Both the position numbers and the translations under genes were made by a program. Below the pieces are notes generated by a model. That model made no database searches. It was not told the DNA's origin and was given only the letters and a program-made list of their open reading frames with translations. Source: Cercophora sp. LCS_1 (taxonomy: Eukaryota; Ascomycota; Sordariomycetes; Sordariales; Lasiosphaeriaceae). Taken from it: a stretch of DNA of 64,000 nucleotides. The stretch spans positions 124,001-188,000 of the forward strand of contig JAPZLL010000010.1 in assembly GCA_036250225.1 (NCBI GenBank), given 5' to 3'. Positions 44,052 to 53,727 of the stretch are shown one piece after another. Within the stretch, counting starts at the first letter, position 1, and the number at the start of each line of letters is the position of its first letter.

Positions 44052-45059
44052 ATGGCCTCCGAAACGCTAGCCCCTATCCTCCTGGGCTTCATCCTCCCCC
44101 TCTACGCCCTCACCCTCATCGTCTACACGCTCCGCATCTACACCCGCCTGACGCCCAAATACGCCCTCACCCTCCCGGACTGGATGATCAGCATCGCGTT
44201 CCTCGCCAAGACGGCCTCCATCGGCTTCATGATGGCGGCAATCCACCACGGCTTCGGCAAACACACCTCCGACATATCTGACGCCAAACGCCTCACACTC
44301 AACAGCAACCCCCTCGGCGTCTTCATGACGGGGGTAGCAACCTCTGGCTTTGCGCGCATCTCCATCGCGACGCTCCTCCTCCGATTCACGACCAAACGCA
44401 CCTGGCGCGTCATCATCTACATCATCATCGCGCTCCAGGCCACCGCCGTCGCCGTCTATCTCATCGTCCAACTCGTCCAATGCCGCACCGTCATTGCCGG
44501 CAGGGAGCATTTCCGCGAAACGCAATGTCTGAAAAAGACACAGGTGTGGGCGTTTAGCTATGTCAACGTGGCGTTGTGCATGGTGAGCGATTGCATCTGC
44601 ACCGCGTTGCCGATATTATTGGTGTGGAGGCTGTCGCGGTCGAGGGTGGAAAAGGGGTTGGTGGTGGTGTTGATTGCTTCCTGTCTGGTTGCGACGGCGT
44701 GTGGGATTCCAAAGATTTATTATCTGGTTGTGTATGACTTTGCGACCAAGGATCCGTTGTGGGATCTGGTGCCCGAGTTTTTTTGGTGTAGGTTGGAGGA
44801 GGGGATTATTATCATTGCGGCTTGTGCGCCCTTGTTGAAGGGGCCGATTGAGCGCTGGTTTCGGGGGCTGGGCTGTGCTGCTCTTGAGAGACAGCCGAGG
44901 ACGTTGAATCGAATCACCACGGGCGGGTTTGGGACCCGGGAGTGGGTGGAGGGACAGGTGCCTTGGAGTTTGCCGAGTGAGGCCGAGACGGTGGTTGGGG
45001 CTGGGACGGAGGGTGGGACGAAGACGGATGAGAAGAAGGATATTGAAGCCAATGCTTGA
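44052..45059 (+). CDS. fungal rhodopsin-domain 7-TM integral membrane protein
   Basis: A 335-aa single-exon protein with seven hydrophobic segments, of the fungal rhodopsin-domain family (PF20684; the PTH11/SAT4-like group). The N-terminus is outside by family analogy. The loop after TM1 carries RIYTRLTPKYAL, and IHHGFGKHTSDI follows TM2. Two Cys (QCRTVIAGREHF and ETQCLKKTQVW) may form the family's extracellular disulfide. The C-terminal tail is acidic and cytosolic. Some relatives act as receptors; whether this one signals is unknown. Confidence 0.8.
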   Translation: MASETLAPILLGFILPLYALTLIVYTLRIYTRLTPKYALTLPDWMISIAFLAKTASIGFMMAAIHHGFGKHTSDISDAKRLTLNSNPLGVFMTGVATSGFARISIATLLLRFTTKRTWRVIIYIIIALQATAVAVYLIVQLVQCRTVIAGREHFRETQCLKKTQVWAFSYVNVALCMVSDCICTALPILLVWRLSRSRVEKGLVVVLIASCLVATACGIPKIYYLVVYDFATKDPLWDLVPEFFWCRLEEGIIIIAACAPLLKGPIERWFRGLGCAALERQPRTLNRITTGGFGTREWVEGQVPWSLPSEAETVVGAGTEGGTKTDEKKDIEANA

Positions 45060-45346
45060 TGCTTTCCATGGAATTTGGGGCGGCATCGGAGTTGGAACGG
45101 TTGGGTTATTAGAGAATGGGCGTTGGGAAGGAGGGCTTACGGACATGCTGGATGATACCACGATGAATGGGATTTTCAAGGACCCGTGTTGTAATGTAAT
45201 ATCCACTTGGAAAGACCGAAGAGCTTTAAGTTGGAGACCTTTGATGAATCGATTTCGAGTAGACCTTCATCATCCTTCGCAAACATATTATCCTGATCAA
45301 AAAGGGGTCCCAAAAAAAAAAGACAGGAGATCACACACTCTGTTTA

Positions 45347-46108
45347 CTACAACACAACTAGCTGCGCACCCAAAACAAAACCAAGAATGACCCCCAAGGA
45401 CACCGCCATCTGAGCGGAAGCACCAGCTCTCACAGGCGTAGGGGTAGGAGGCCCAGAAGCGCCCCCAGAACTCGGGACACCCGTCCTAGTCGGAGTAGTT
45501 CCATTACCCGAAGGTCCAGGACCACCTGTTCCGGTCCTCGAGCTCGCCGGTCCGGAGCCAGTAGGGGCCGGCCCGGATCCAGACGGCCTCGAAGTCACAC
45601 CGCCGGTGCCAGTAATCGTCACCGTTCCGGTCGATGTACGTGTTGTCTAAGCCACGTCAGCTACACCTCTCTCTTGGAGACAACGAGGGTTACTCACAGC
45701 GCCACCCGCTGGTGCGGTGGCAGGAACACACTGAACCAACCAATTTGGCCCGCCAGCACCAAAGCATCCCGCGTAGCACTGCTGGATGGCAGCTGACGGA
45801 CCGGCTTGGCAGAGACAGTCGTTGTAAAGAGTTCCCCCCGTCGCAGCGGCACGACTGGAGCAGCTTCGGGCTGCAGCGCTGGCTTGGTCACATGCTGGCC
45901 GGGCGGTGCATCCCGGGTCCTGAGGTGCCGGACCGGGAGCAGCGGTTTGCCAGGGCCCACCGGGTCGACCAGGTGCCCAGGGAGGAGGATTACCTGGGCC
46001 CCAGCCTGGACCGGGACCGCCTCCACCGGGGCCCCAACCGGCTTGGGGACCGTCGGCAAAGACAACGGGGAGCAGGGCAGCGAGGAAGACGAAAGAGGTT
46101 TGGACCAT
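45347..46108 (-). CDS. GPI-anchored Cys-rich surface protein, CFEM-like
   Basis: Two exons, 46108-45698 and 45646-45347, with a 51-bp intron (GTGAGT..TTAG), give 236 aa. There is a signal peptide (MVQTSFVFLAALLPVVFADG), then a Gly/Pro/Trp-rich stretch. A block with eight Cys follows at about residues 66-128 (PGCTARPACDQ, RSCSS, NDCLCQ, IQQCYAGCFG, VQCV). Then come a Ser/Thr/Gly/Pro-rich stalk and a C-terminal hydrophobic tail typical of GPI attachment (SLGVILGFVLGAQLVVL). The Cys count and spacing recall CFEM domains but do not match exactly, so the name is tentative. Location: cell surface or wall. Confidence 0.7.
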
Positions 46109-46684
46109 GGTGACAAAATGTTTTAGGAGCTATCCTACCCCAAGTCTGGCGGCCGGAGCTCGAAGATATCAAGCTGCCCTTTTATAAAACGCGCTTTTGC
46201 GGGGTAGACATCGGGAAAGCGTCGTCATCATGCATCGAAACGGTCGGTTCCGTGTGATCGGGATACCGATGCTGGATCATGGGGTTGCACATGATGACTT
46301 GCCGGGCTGGATGCGCCTCAGGATCCGCGCTGGGTGCCGAACGGCTGATCTTCAGCCTGTATACCCCACCCAGCTGAAGGGCCTTGTGGACGAGTAGCAA
46401 ACGCTCACCCAGTTTGTCCCGTTTAGCCGGGTCTAGAACTTGAGTAACGTCTCTGGTCGGGTGCACTGGACGGATACACTCTTGACATGAGCTGATCCCT
46501 TTGCAGTTTACCGCTTCATGCACACCGTCACCTTCCAATCGGGTTATTCCAGGGCATGCTAGACTTTTTGGGCGACCGAAATCGCCGTGCATGACTTGTG
46601 CGCGAGCAGAATATCGGCCAGATATGCCCAGCAATATTGGCGGGTGATGATCTAGAGGAAATAAGCGGTATAGAACCCTGCCAG
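46109..46684. other. intergenic, no gene seen
   Basis: 576 bp between two minus-strand GPI-anchored protein genes. The open frame at 46182-46757 overlaps the end of the next gene in another frame and has no family features. Confidence 0.5.
46181..46186 (-). promoter_or_regulatory. TATA box candidate
   Basis: TATAAA on the minus strand about 73 bp upstream of the ATG at 46108, in the expected range for the GPI-anchored gene. Confidence 0.4.
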
Positions 46685-47611
46685 TTACACGACCACCTGA
46701 AGCCACTGTACTGAAACCAACAACACGGCCATTGTTGTATAGCAAGGCCGTACCCAAGATGAACTCGATCCCGCTCGAGACGCGCTGGTTCCCGTTGGCG
46801 ACGACGTCGATGACTCAGTCCCCGTTCTCGTCACGGGCGGCGCCCGCTCAACCCACGTCATGATGCTGGATATCCTCTTCGCCTGCTCAGGCCCAACCGT
46901 AACGCGACATGGATTCGCCGTCTCCGTCACGCTTTGCAGCGTCCCACAAGCAAGCGGCGTGGTCGTTGGGACCACCCAGCTAACAATCTCACCTGCTGTC
47001 GGCGCGAAACTGACCAGCCCGGCAGCCGATGCACACGGCGACGGCTTCAAATTCGGCCACGGCGCATCATCCACGACACTGAAGTTGAAGCTGCCCCCTC
47101 CAAAGGTGTCCCCGATGGCATTGTACCCTCTTGAACGTTCATCATCCCAACATGTCGGGCCCGTCTGGACGCGCCAGCTGAATGTGTAATCGCCCGGTGG
47201 TATCGCATCGTCAGGTAGGTTGCTGCCGGTGTACAGGTAGTCGTGCGTCAGGCCGATGTAGACGTCGTCATCGTTTTGGATGACGTGGTGCGCATCGATG
47301 GTGTCTTTGCTTCCGAACCCGCCGAGAGAAAAGTACACGGATCGCCCCTCGGATTCGGTGCGATTGGCGTGTGACCGGACTTGCCAGGAAAAGTTCCATC
47401 CGAATCGCTCCGCTGCATGCTTGTTTTGCACGGCGACGACGACGCCGATGCCGCGGTCTAGATTGACGCGGTAGCGACCGCCCGCGGTGGGCGAAATGAT
47501 GTCGATTTCATACGAAGTGTTGGATAGGGCGTTGCATTGGTCAAATGAGAGAAATAAGAGCAGAGTCGTGACGAGAGCATCGACCCACTGAAAAGGGTCG
47601 CGATTTGACAT
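46685..47611 (-). CDS. DUF7136-type GPI-anchored secreted protein
   Basis: A 308-aa single-exon protein. The N-terminus has a signal segment (ALVTTLLLFLSFDQCNALS). The body has the layout I associate with fungal DUF7136: EIDIISPTAGGRYRVN, VVVAVQNKHAAERFGWNFSW, DAIPPGDYTFSWRVQTGPTC and IGDTFGGGSFNFSVVDD. Several Asn-glycosylation sequons are present. A Ser/Thr-rich stalk and hydrophobic C-terminus (AVLLVSVQWLQVVV) indicate a GPI anchor. The function of the family is unknown; cell-surface location is predicted. It is next to another GPI-anchored gene on the same strand. Confidence 0.78.
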   Translation of the reverse strand: MSNRDPFQWVDALVTTLLLFLSFDQCNALSNTSYEIDIISPTAGGRYRVNLDRGIGVVVAVQNKHAAERFGWNFSWQVRSHANRTESEGRSVYFSLGGFGSKDTIDAHHVIQNDDDVYIGLTHDYLYTGSNLPDDAIPPGDYTFSWRVQTGPTCWDDERSRGYNAIGDTFGGGSFNFSVVDDAPWPNLKPSPCASAAGLVSFAPTAGEIVSWVVPTTTPLACGTLQSVTETANPCRVTVGPEQAKRISSIMTWVERAPPVTRTGTESSTSSPTGTSASRAGSSSSWVRPCYTTMAVLLVSVQWLQVVV

Positions 47612-48130
47612 CTTGTATTAGGATGCTAGGCGGGTCGCTTGATCGCAGGATCTGCATGGTAAAATAATTAGGGCAAAGTCTACCGTGCGCACTTAAGTGG
47701 GATGGAGCTTGGGAAGCCTAGGCTCTTAGGGCGTGGACGATCCGCTGGGCATCGATAATACGAGGGCTGGATCGCTTGAATATGCCTTGCCATTGGGGTG
47801 GATTTGCGGGGTTACATCGAAGGATTCATCACACGAGCTTCGTTGCATCGTGGCATCGTACATTAAGGTGCCTGGCTGTTATTATTCAGCGCTTGGACTA
47901 TCTCTGAGCAAATAGAAATTCGAATCAAGGTAATTTAGCTCCATAAGCTATCCGTGACATTAAAGGAGTTGAACTCAGGCAACGGATACTATGACAACCT
48001 TGCAACTGAACTGATAGACATGGCTATTGACTGATAAACCTAAAGTAGCGACCAATATCACCGCTAGAATGGCAAGGTATTCCCATCTCTTTGACCGACG
48101 TCTGTCGCACTCCATGCCCACACCTTGTTT
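47612..48130. other. intergenic, no gene seen
   Basis: 519 bp with no supported coding frame. Confidence 0.5.
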
Positions 48131-48435
48131 TCACGGAACAGGCGTCGCAGCAGCTGCAGTCACTGTATCGGTACATTTCTCTGTCGAGGTCGTTAGTTTC
48201 TGGGCACAGCAAATTTCATGATACAAAACTCACTCAGCTCAAACTGACACTGCTTCATCCCTCCGGGAACGTGTCCAGGGTGGGCGAGATGCCCCTTGCA
48301 CGACGCAAAAACGCTGTCGCATCCAGCCATGTCATACCCGGTGTAATCCGTTTCACTCTCCTGTCTCGAAACAAGAGGCCTCGCTGAGGCGCCAAAGGCG
48401 GCCAGTACCAAGAAGATCAGCTGCGTGGTTCTCAT
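48131..48435 (-). CDS. small secreted Cys-containing protein (83 aa)
   Basis: Exons 48435-48234 and 48180-48131 are joined over a 53-bp intron (GTGAGT..ACAG); the join is in phase and ends ELKKCTDTVTAAATPVP. A signal peptide (MRTTQLIFLVLAAFGASA) is followed by a short mature protein with four Cys (GCDSVFASC, KQCQF, KKC). Small size, a leader and paired Cys make it effector- or antimicrobial-like in form, but no family is recognised. The longer frame from 48555 is not needed because the leader begins at Met 48435. Confidence 0.6.
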
Positions 48436-48931
48436 GTTGATAATTCGGACAGTCGAGACTCGGCGCATGACGCTAACATGGACGAAAGCCATTCCCATCC
48501 CGCCGGGTCTTGGGTCCCCCCTCAAATACCCGTGGCCCGCGCCCCTCGTCCACACGCAAGACCGACTGCCGCACGCACTATAAACTACCCCAGATATTTA
48601 CCCGCCCACTATCACGTCTGGCTCCAACATATAGGGTTATCCTCGGCAGTTACCGAGACGCCACTGAACCGCCGCCGACATGTTGTGACTTCATCTCGAG
48701 CCGAGAGCCTCAATCCAAGGCCACGAAATATCGATCATTGAAAGAGACAAATCCCAACCTCACTAATAGCACACATGGTTTTCCAGGCCCCCAACCATCC
48801 TTCCCAAAAGCCCCTGATACTCTATCCTCACGGGTGGCTCAGGTGCCATCGGGGGGACCGCGTTCTCAGCGATGTACACATCCAGCACAATCTCCAATCC
48901 CCTCGTTCTTTCTCTTTCCAATTTCCCCTCT
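48436..48931. other. intergenic, no gene seen
   Basis: About 500 bp, probably the promoter of the small secreted protein and the 3' region of the next gene. Confidence 0.45.
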
Positions 48932-49342
48932 CTACCTCCGCCGCATGATCATCCATCTCACAAACCCTACCGGCAGAGCCCACGCAATCTCCACCCCATC
49001 TTCGCGGTCAATAAACTCCATTCTCTCCGGAAAGGCGTTGTCTTCCTCGATTTGCTCCATGATGGAGCTGCCTTTTGATGTGGTTTCGTAGGCGGCCACG
49101 CTGCCTGATGAGCCCTGCAGAAGTCGTTTATAGCTTCTTGTTGCATAGTTCAGGGCAATCATGCTGGGGTGGCGGTGCAAGTGGCTTATTGCTTGATGAC
49201 GGGTTGAGGTGGGAGGGAGCGGTTGGCGGAGGGGTACGTTTTCGGTGATGGCATTGTGTCCTGTTTGTTTGTTGTTGTCTGTCGGCGATTGTTGGTTTGT
49301 TTTGGCGTTCTCAGTTGAGGTGTTGAGAGACTGTCTATCCAT
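48932..49342 (-). CDS. hypothetical protein (136 aa)
   Basis: Single open frame from ATG 49342. The N-terminal half is Gln/Asn/Thr-rich and probably disordered. The C-terminal half is more ordered, with YATRSYKRLLQGSSGSVAAY, IEEDNAFPERMEFIDREDGV and ALPVGFVRWMIM. I do not recognise it. The change from low-complexity to ordered sequence makes it more gene-like than the surrounding frames. The frame extends upstream to 49495, but the intervening residues look like leader. Confidence 0.4.
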   Translation of the reverse strand: MDRQSLNTSTENAKTNQQSPTDNNKQTGHNAITENVPLRQPLPPTSTRHQAISHLHRHPSMIALNYATRSYKRLLQGSSGSVAAYETTSKGSSIMEQIEEDNAFPERMEFIDREDGVEIAWALPVGFVRWMIMRRR

Positions 49343-49793
49343 CTTGGTTTCGGGTTGTTCATGAGGCCTCCTACGTGACTTTTCTTTTGGTGGGCTCTTG
49401 GTGTTGGTCGGCCACAGCCACAGCGCGTTGGGATGAAGGCGTCCCCTCCAGCCGGGCATTTTTCGGAAGGGGGCATAGTGTCTCATCACCGGCATCAGAT
49501 GGCATGTCGGTGATTCGGCTGCCTCAGAGGCGTTACGCTTTGGAATGGATTAGTTGGAGTTCACGGGAGCAGTGGTATTGTACATCCCGCGGTAATGACT
49601 GTCTTGGATTTGTAAGGGACAACATCCCGGCTAGGACCTATATAGCTCTATCATAAGTATGTTCATGTCTCATCATTTTTTGTCAAGTTGTGTCATAACA
49701 GTCATAAGCTCGTGTCGTTATCATCATCAATTCGTTCCCGTGCTTTTCCTTCGACATCGTGTGCCCTTTTTTCTTAAAAAAAAATATGTGAGA
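49343..49793. other. intergenic, no gene seen
   Basis: 450 bp, with a short A run near 49783 just past the Myb-gene stop. Confidence 0.45.
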
Positions 49794-51085
49794 TTACCGG
49801 GGAGGGTATTTACCCGTGGTCCGATGCATCCCACCGTCATCTCGCCAAACTTGCCCTGAGTGACCTGGATAGCCACCATGGCCGTGGTGCTGCCAGCCGA
49901 GGTCCATTGGTGGTGGAGGTATTGGAGGTGGCGCCATTTGTTGGGGCTCAGGATAAGCCGTCGGTGCAACAGTTCCCTTGGCCGTGTTCTGTCTCGTCGA
50001 TTTTCCGTTCAAGTACCCTGCAAAGGAAACTTGGGGCCGCTGTGGAGGCGCTAGGATGGGGACACCGCCGGCGGGAAGGTATGGAGGCGGCATGGTTTCG
50101 GCTGCGCTTCGCGAGGGAGGAAGAGGAGCTGGAAGGCCGTGTTGACCGTGTTCCTCCAAGCCCGGGATAAGCCCAGCGCCAAACTCATCCTCGACCGGAC
50201 TGATCAGACCCATTGTGGTGACAGGACCCGTTGCGCTGGGCGAAGTCTCTGGTGGTACTCGCGACGCCTTCTGCGACATCTTGGTCTCGCGTCGCCAGCG
50301 GTTGGTGTGTGATCTTGCATTGGATTGGATTGTTCGAAGGCCGGCCGACATGCACTGCAAAGTCAGTCACAGAGGCAGACGAGGTGATGGAAGAAGGGAG
50401 GACTCACCTGGGCTTCGACGACGGACCACTTCTCACCAACGCGCGCTGCTAAACCCGACCAGATCTCCTTCCGCATGGTCATGTACTCCTTGGAAATGCG
50501 CTCCAGCCTCCGAGCGTCGTAGTCATAGACGCCGCGACGCTCCACCAGCCGTTCGTACCGTTTGCGACAGGCGTTTGCTGTCTTGGTCGGGAAGTGGGTG
50601 CGCTGCAGGTCTGCCCAGTGCTGGCCACTGGCGCGCGCAGTCAGCAAGGTCCGGTCATCGGCAGCCGTCCAGGTTCCGTAGTTGTAGGCCGAGTGGGGGT
50701 AGTCGGAGATAGATGCTATGTCGTGGTCGTCTGGCTCGCCCTCGGCGTCGACATCGGCCGTGATACCCTCTGGTTGGGGTAGTGGTGTCGTGTTTGGGTC
50801 CATGGTGACCCCTGCCCCAAATGCGGCCAAGGGCGGCCGACCTGGTTGGGCCTGGGTCTGGGCTGGGTGGTGGTGGTGCGAGTGTTGGTGGTGGTGTGCG
50901 CCGGAATCGATCCTACTGGGAGCTAGCGATGGGGGATGCCCCATTGCCGGAACCGCTAGGTATCCCCCGGCCGCCGGGTCGCCTGGGTGCGGCGGATTCA
51001 GGTGCAACTGGTGACGAAGCGGACTCGGACCGGCCAGCGGCTTCGGCATGGGCGCGGCGGGGATCGGGGTGGCAGGCCCGTTCAT
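49794..51085 (-). CDS. Myb/SANT-domain DNA-binding protein (412 aa)
   Basis: Exons 51085-50408 and 50354-49794 are joined over a 53-bp intron (GTGAGT..GCAG), in phase. The N-terminal 130 residues are Pro/His-rich, with a poly-His/Gln segment. A Myb/SANT repeat follows at about residues 136-185: YGTWTAADDRTLLTARASGQ, then HWADLQRTHFPTKTANACRK. A second, weaker repeat crosses the splice site (KEIWSGLAARVGEKWSVVEA then QCMSAGLRTIQSNARSH). The C-terminal part is Pro/Gly-rich. It is probably a nuclear transcription factor with two Myb-like repeats; targets are unknown. The ATG at 51085 is the first Met in the frame. Confidence 0.8.
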
Positions 51086-51939
51086 GGTCGTCGCGACGTC
51101 GAGAAAATTCCGATTTGCCAAGCCGGAAAATGTGCTGCAGCATCTAGCATCCCTGCGGGCCCGATCGCCGTCTGCTGCTGTGCGGTGTGGTGCGGTGCTG
51201 TGACAGATGTGATGTGTTGCAGGTGAGCGGGGAACGGCTCAAGGGCCGTCTTTATTGCCTGTGTCGGGATGTGTGTGTTGAGTTTTTGCGGTGGTCGGGG
51301 TGGCGATGAGGTAATTCTTTTTTTTCTTTCCGAGATCTGCTGGCCGATGCGTCTTCGTGGAAATTTGTCCAGGCCGGCTGCTGGGCGAATCGTAGTCCGC
51401 AGACAAAAGCCCGTCGCATGATGGCGTCCCGCACGCGAGGGGTGCCTCTATATCTTGACTGCAGGAGCGCTGCAGCGCCCGACTGCTGCTGCCTTCTGCT
51501 GTGCGAGGGCTGCCTCCTGCTCTGCACCACTGAGACACCGTCAGCCCGCGTTGGCTGATCGAGTTGCATTCGGTCCTTCATTCATCTTATTGACGCTGCA
51601 TATTGAATCCTTTGCCCCTTTCTCACCGAAAACGACCTTCGTCAGACTCTGGGACACACCACCGCAGTTGCCGATTGGGTCTTCTTTCTCCGACACTTTA
51701 AGCTTTTGAACAACAACAATATCCTCAATCAAAGCACTGCCGGTTTCCTGTTGGCATCACGAGCCTCACAACCACGGTTGACATCCGAGACCTCCGCTAA
51801 GCATGCAACCTCCGTCTTCCTGCGTCAATGGCGCCATGCCAAGTATGCACACACGGCCACTCAGCTCGAGTCAAAGCTGCAAATCCGGGATTGAGTGGCA
51901 TTGGCTGGCGATCTTCAAATTAGGGCTTCTGCCCGGTTA
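51086..51939. other. intergenic, no gene seen
   Basis: About 850 bp upstream of the Myb gene, with pyrimidine-rich and CTG/CAG-rich patches typical of a promoter and 5' leader. Confidence 0.5.
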
Positions 51940-52347
51940 TCACCGTAATGTCGTTGTCGCTGTCTCTGGAGAATCAATCTCAATCGCCATCTCAACCTGA
52001 ATCCAGTCACGATAACCCCGTTTCGCCATCAAGTCGAGCTGGTCCCGGATCTCCGACTGAGTCAGTGACGAAATTGCCAGCTTGGAGGTCTCAAATCCCC
52101 GCCACACAAAATAGCGCTCTGACTCGTAGTTGGAAAAGGGGTGGCTGCCGTATGCATGAAACCGCATTGTCGATCGTATTCGCTTCATGCACGCCTCGTT
52201 GAGTGCGCGGAGGAAGTGCCTGGGCGTCTCCCACGGCAGATTGGCGGCAAAGAGGATGGGCGCAATCGACTTGTGGGTCTGGCCCGTCTTCCAGCAAAAC
52301 TTGCATTGCAGGTTGATGAGGAAAGTCGCCGAGTCGTAGAGATCCAT
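51940..52347 (-). CDS. hypothetical protein (135 aa)
   Basis: Single-exon frame from ATG 52347. The protein has a normal globular composition (LPWETPRHFLRALNEACMKR, YESERYFVWRGFETSKLAIS, LDLMAKRGYRDWIQVEMAIE) and no signal or membrane segment. I do not recognise the family. It is the nearest supported gene to the left of the PKS end, 1.4 kb away. Confidence 0.5.
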   Translation of the reverse strand: MDLYDSATFLINLQCKFCWKTGQTHKSIAPILFAANLPWETPRHFLRALNEACMKRIRSTMRFHAYGSHPFSNYESERYFVWRGFETSKLAISSLTQSEIRDQLDLMAKRGYRDWIQVEMAIEIDSPETATTTLR

Positions 52348-53727
52348 GATGGCTAATTAATTGATTGATCAAAAGGTTGCTTACCTGTTTGGACTCTCAG
52401 AGGACATTTCAGTGGGGTTGACTGTTGCTTTTAATTTCCGATGCCCTCGTAGTGTAGTGGACTATGGACTTTGTCACGATTCCTCCATGGTTGTTATTAT
52501 CAACGCTTGCATGCCAACAAGAACCCAAACCAAATTAGATATCAAAAACGCTGCATCTATGGCCATTGACAGAGCCAAAGCTACCCACATGGGACTGGTA
52601 CGATGCCAAGGCCAACTAAATGTCCAAACTCTTTGTTCAACAGGTTCATCTGGTTGTCTTTATTAAACAGATCTGGGCAAACTTAGCTCCGCTCTCTGAC
52701 AGAGACGCCAACCCTACAGTTACCTTAACAATGCCGACGTTGGTTGCCCCACATCGAACAAAGGCTTTGTCAAGCTATCACAGCTTGGGGAACCACGTTG
52801 ACCATTTAAAGATGGGCGTATATCTTGTTCCTTGTTAGGTCATCATCCTCACAGTTGCCAACTAACAGTTGCTTCCGGTGTTTGTTAACCTTTTCACAGA
52901 TCCAACACTAAAATGGCCACTCCAGTTCTCACCCTTCACCTTTGACACACAAACTACAGTCACTGCACAGCAGATATTGGGGCGAGGATTTTCCCTCATA
53001 GAATAGGATTCTACGGCATCGACTTGTTCCACCGGCTCATCCTCGATGAAGCATATGACCACGCACGCAGCGTCCACAATCTGGAATCACACCCTCGGTT
53101 TGAAATCACTAAGGCTTCGGTCTACCTGATTCTCCCACCAGGTCATGAGTGCTGCTGGTTCAACATTATGCCTGGCAGCAACACTCCCGGACAACTGATG
53201 ACAGCATTTTTTCTCTGGCGCCATTACCATCCTGGAGCCCATATTCCCATTTTTGTAGGCTATGAGTTTCTTCCCGTACGCGCAGGTGAGGAGCTGGACA
53301 TTGAACTAACATCTACCCTTGCCACAGAGATGGCCCTGGCAGCTGTAGAGGCGGATCATTCCGATGAAGCACCCCCAGACAGGATTCTGGGTTTGTGACA
53401 GGGATGATGCAAGACCTTTGTCTTTTGAAAGCATGGCAAGAAAAAAACACACTTTGAGTGAGTCTAAAAATCCCCTTAAACCACAACATGACAATTGTCT
53501 CGACACACGTAAAGCCTCTTTCATTTTCATAAAGTGACCATTGATTTCAGAATGCATTTTTGGTGGATGAAAGGTTAGTCTTCTGTTTAGAGATGCAGCC
53601 CCCGAATCTACCATCTGTTCGAAATGAGCAAACTCATCGTGTTTGGTGACAAACAGCTGTCGTGGATCCCGCTCCTTCCAAACTGCTCCTTCCTCTACTC
53701 CTCTCGTCAGATTCAAAACGCATTCTC
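52348..53727. other. gap left of the PKS with a weak + strand frame
   Basis: A + strand frame at 53024-53398 (non-ATG start, 124 codons; it includes ECCWFNIMPGSNTPGQLMTA and GAHIPIFVGYEFLPVRAGEE) reads like protein. A second frame just upstream (about 52914-53000, FSPFTFDTQTTVTAQQ) also does, but the two are in different frames and no intron joins them. This may be a broken gene of unknown kind. Elsewhere the gap holds nothing I can name. Confidence 0.35.

Noticed and set aside
46182..46757. 191-codon minus-strand frame
   Set aside because: Overlaps the C-terminal end of the DUF7136 gene out of frame; no start or domain support.
49783..49793. A-run near the Myb gene stop as a retrotransposon tail
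   Set aside because: No target-site duplication, reverse-transcriptase frame or LTR is visible around it.
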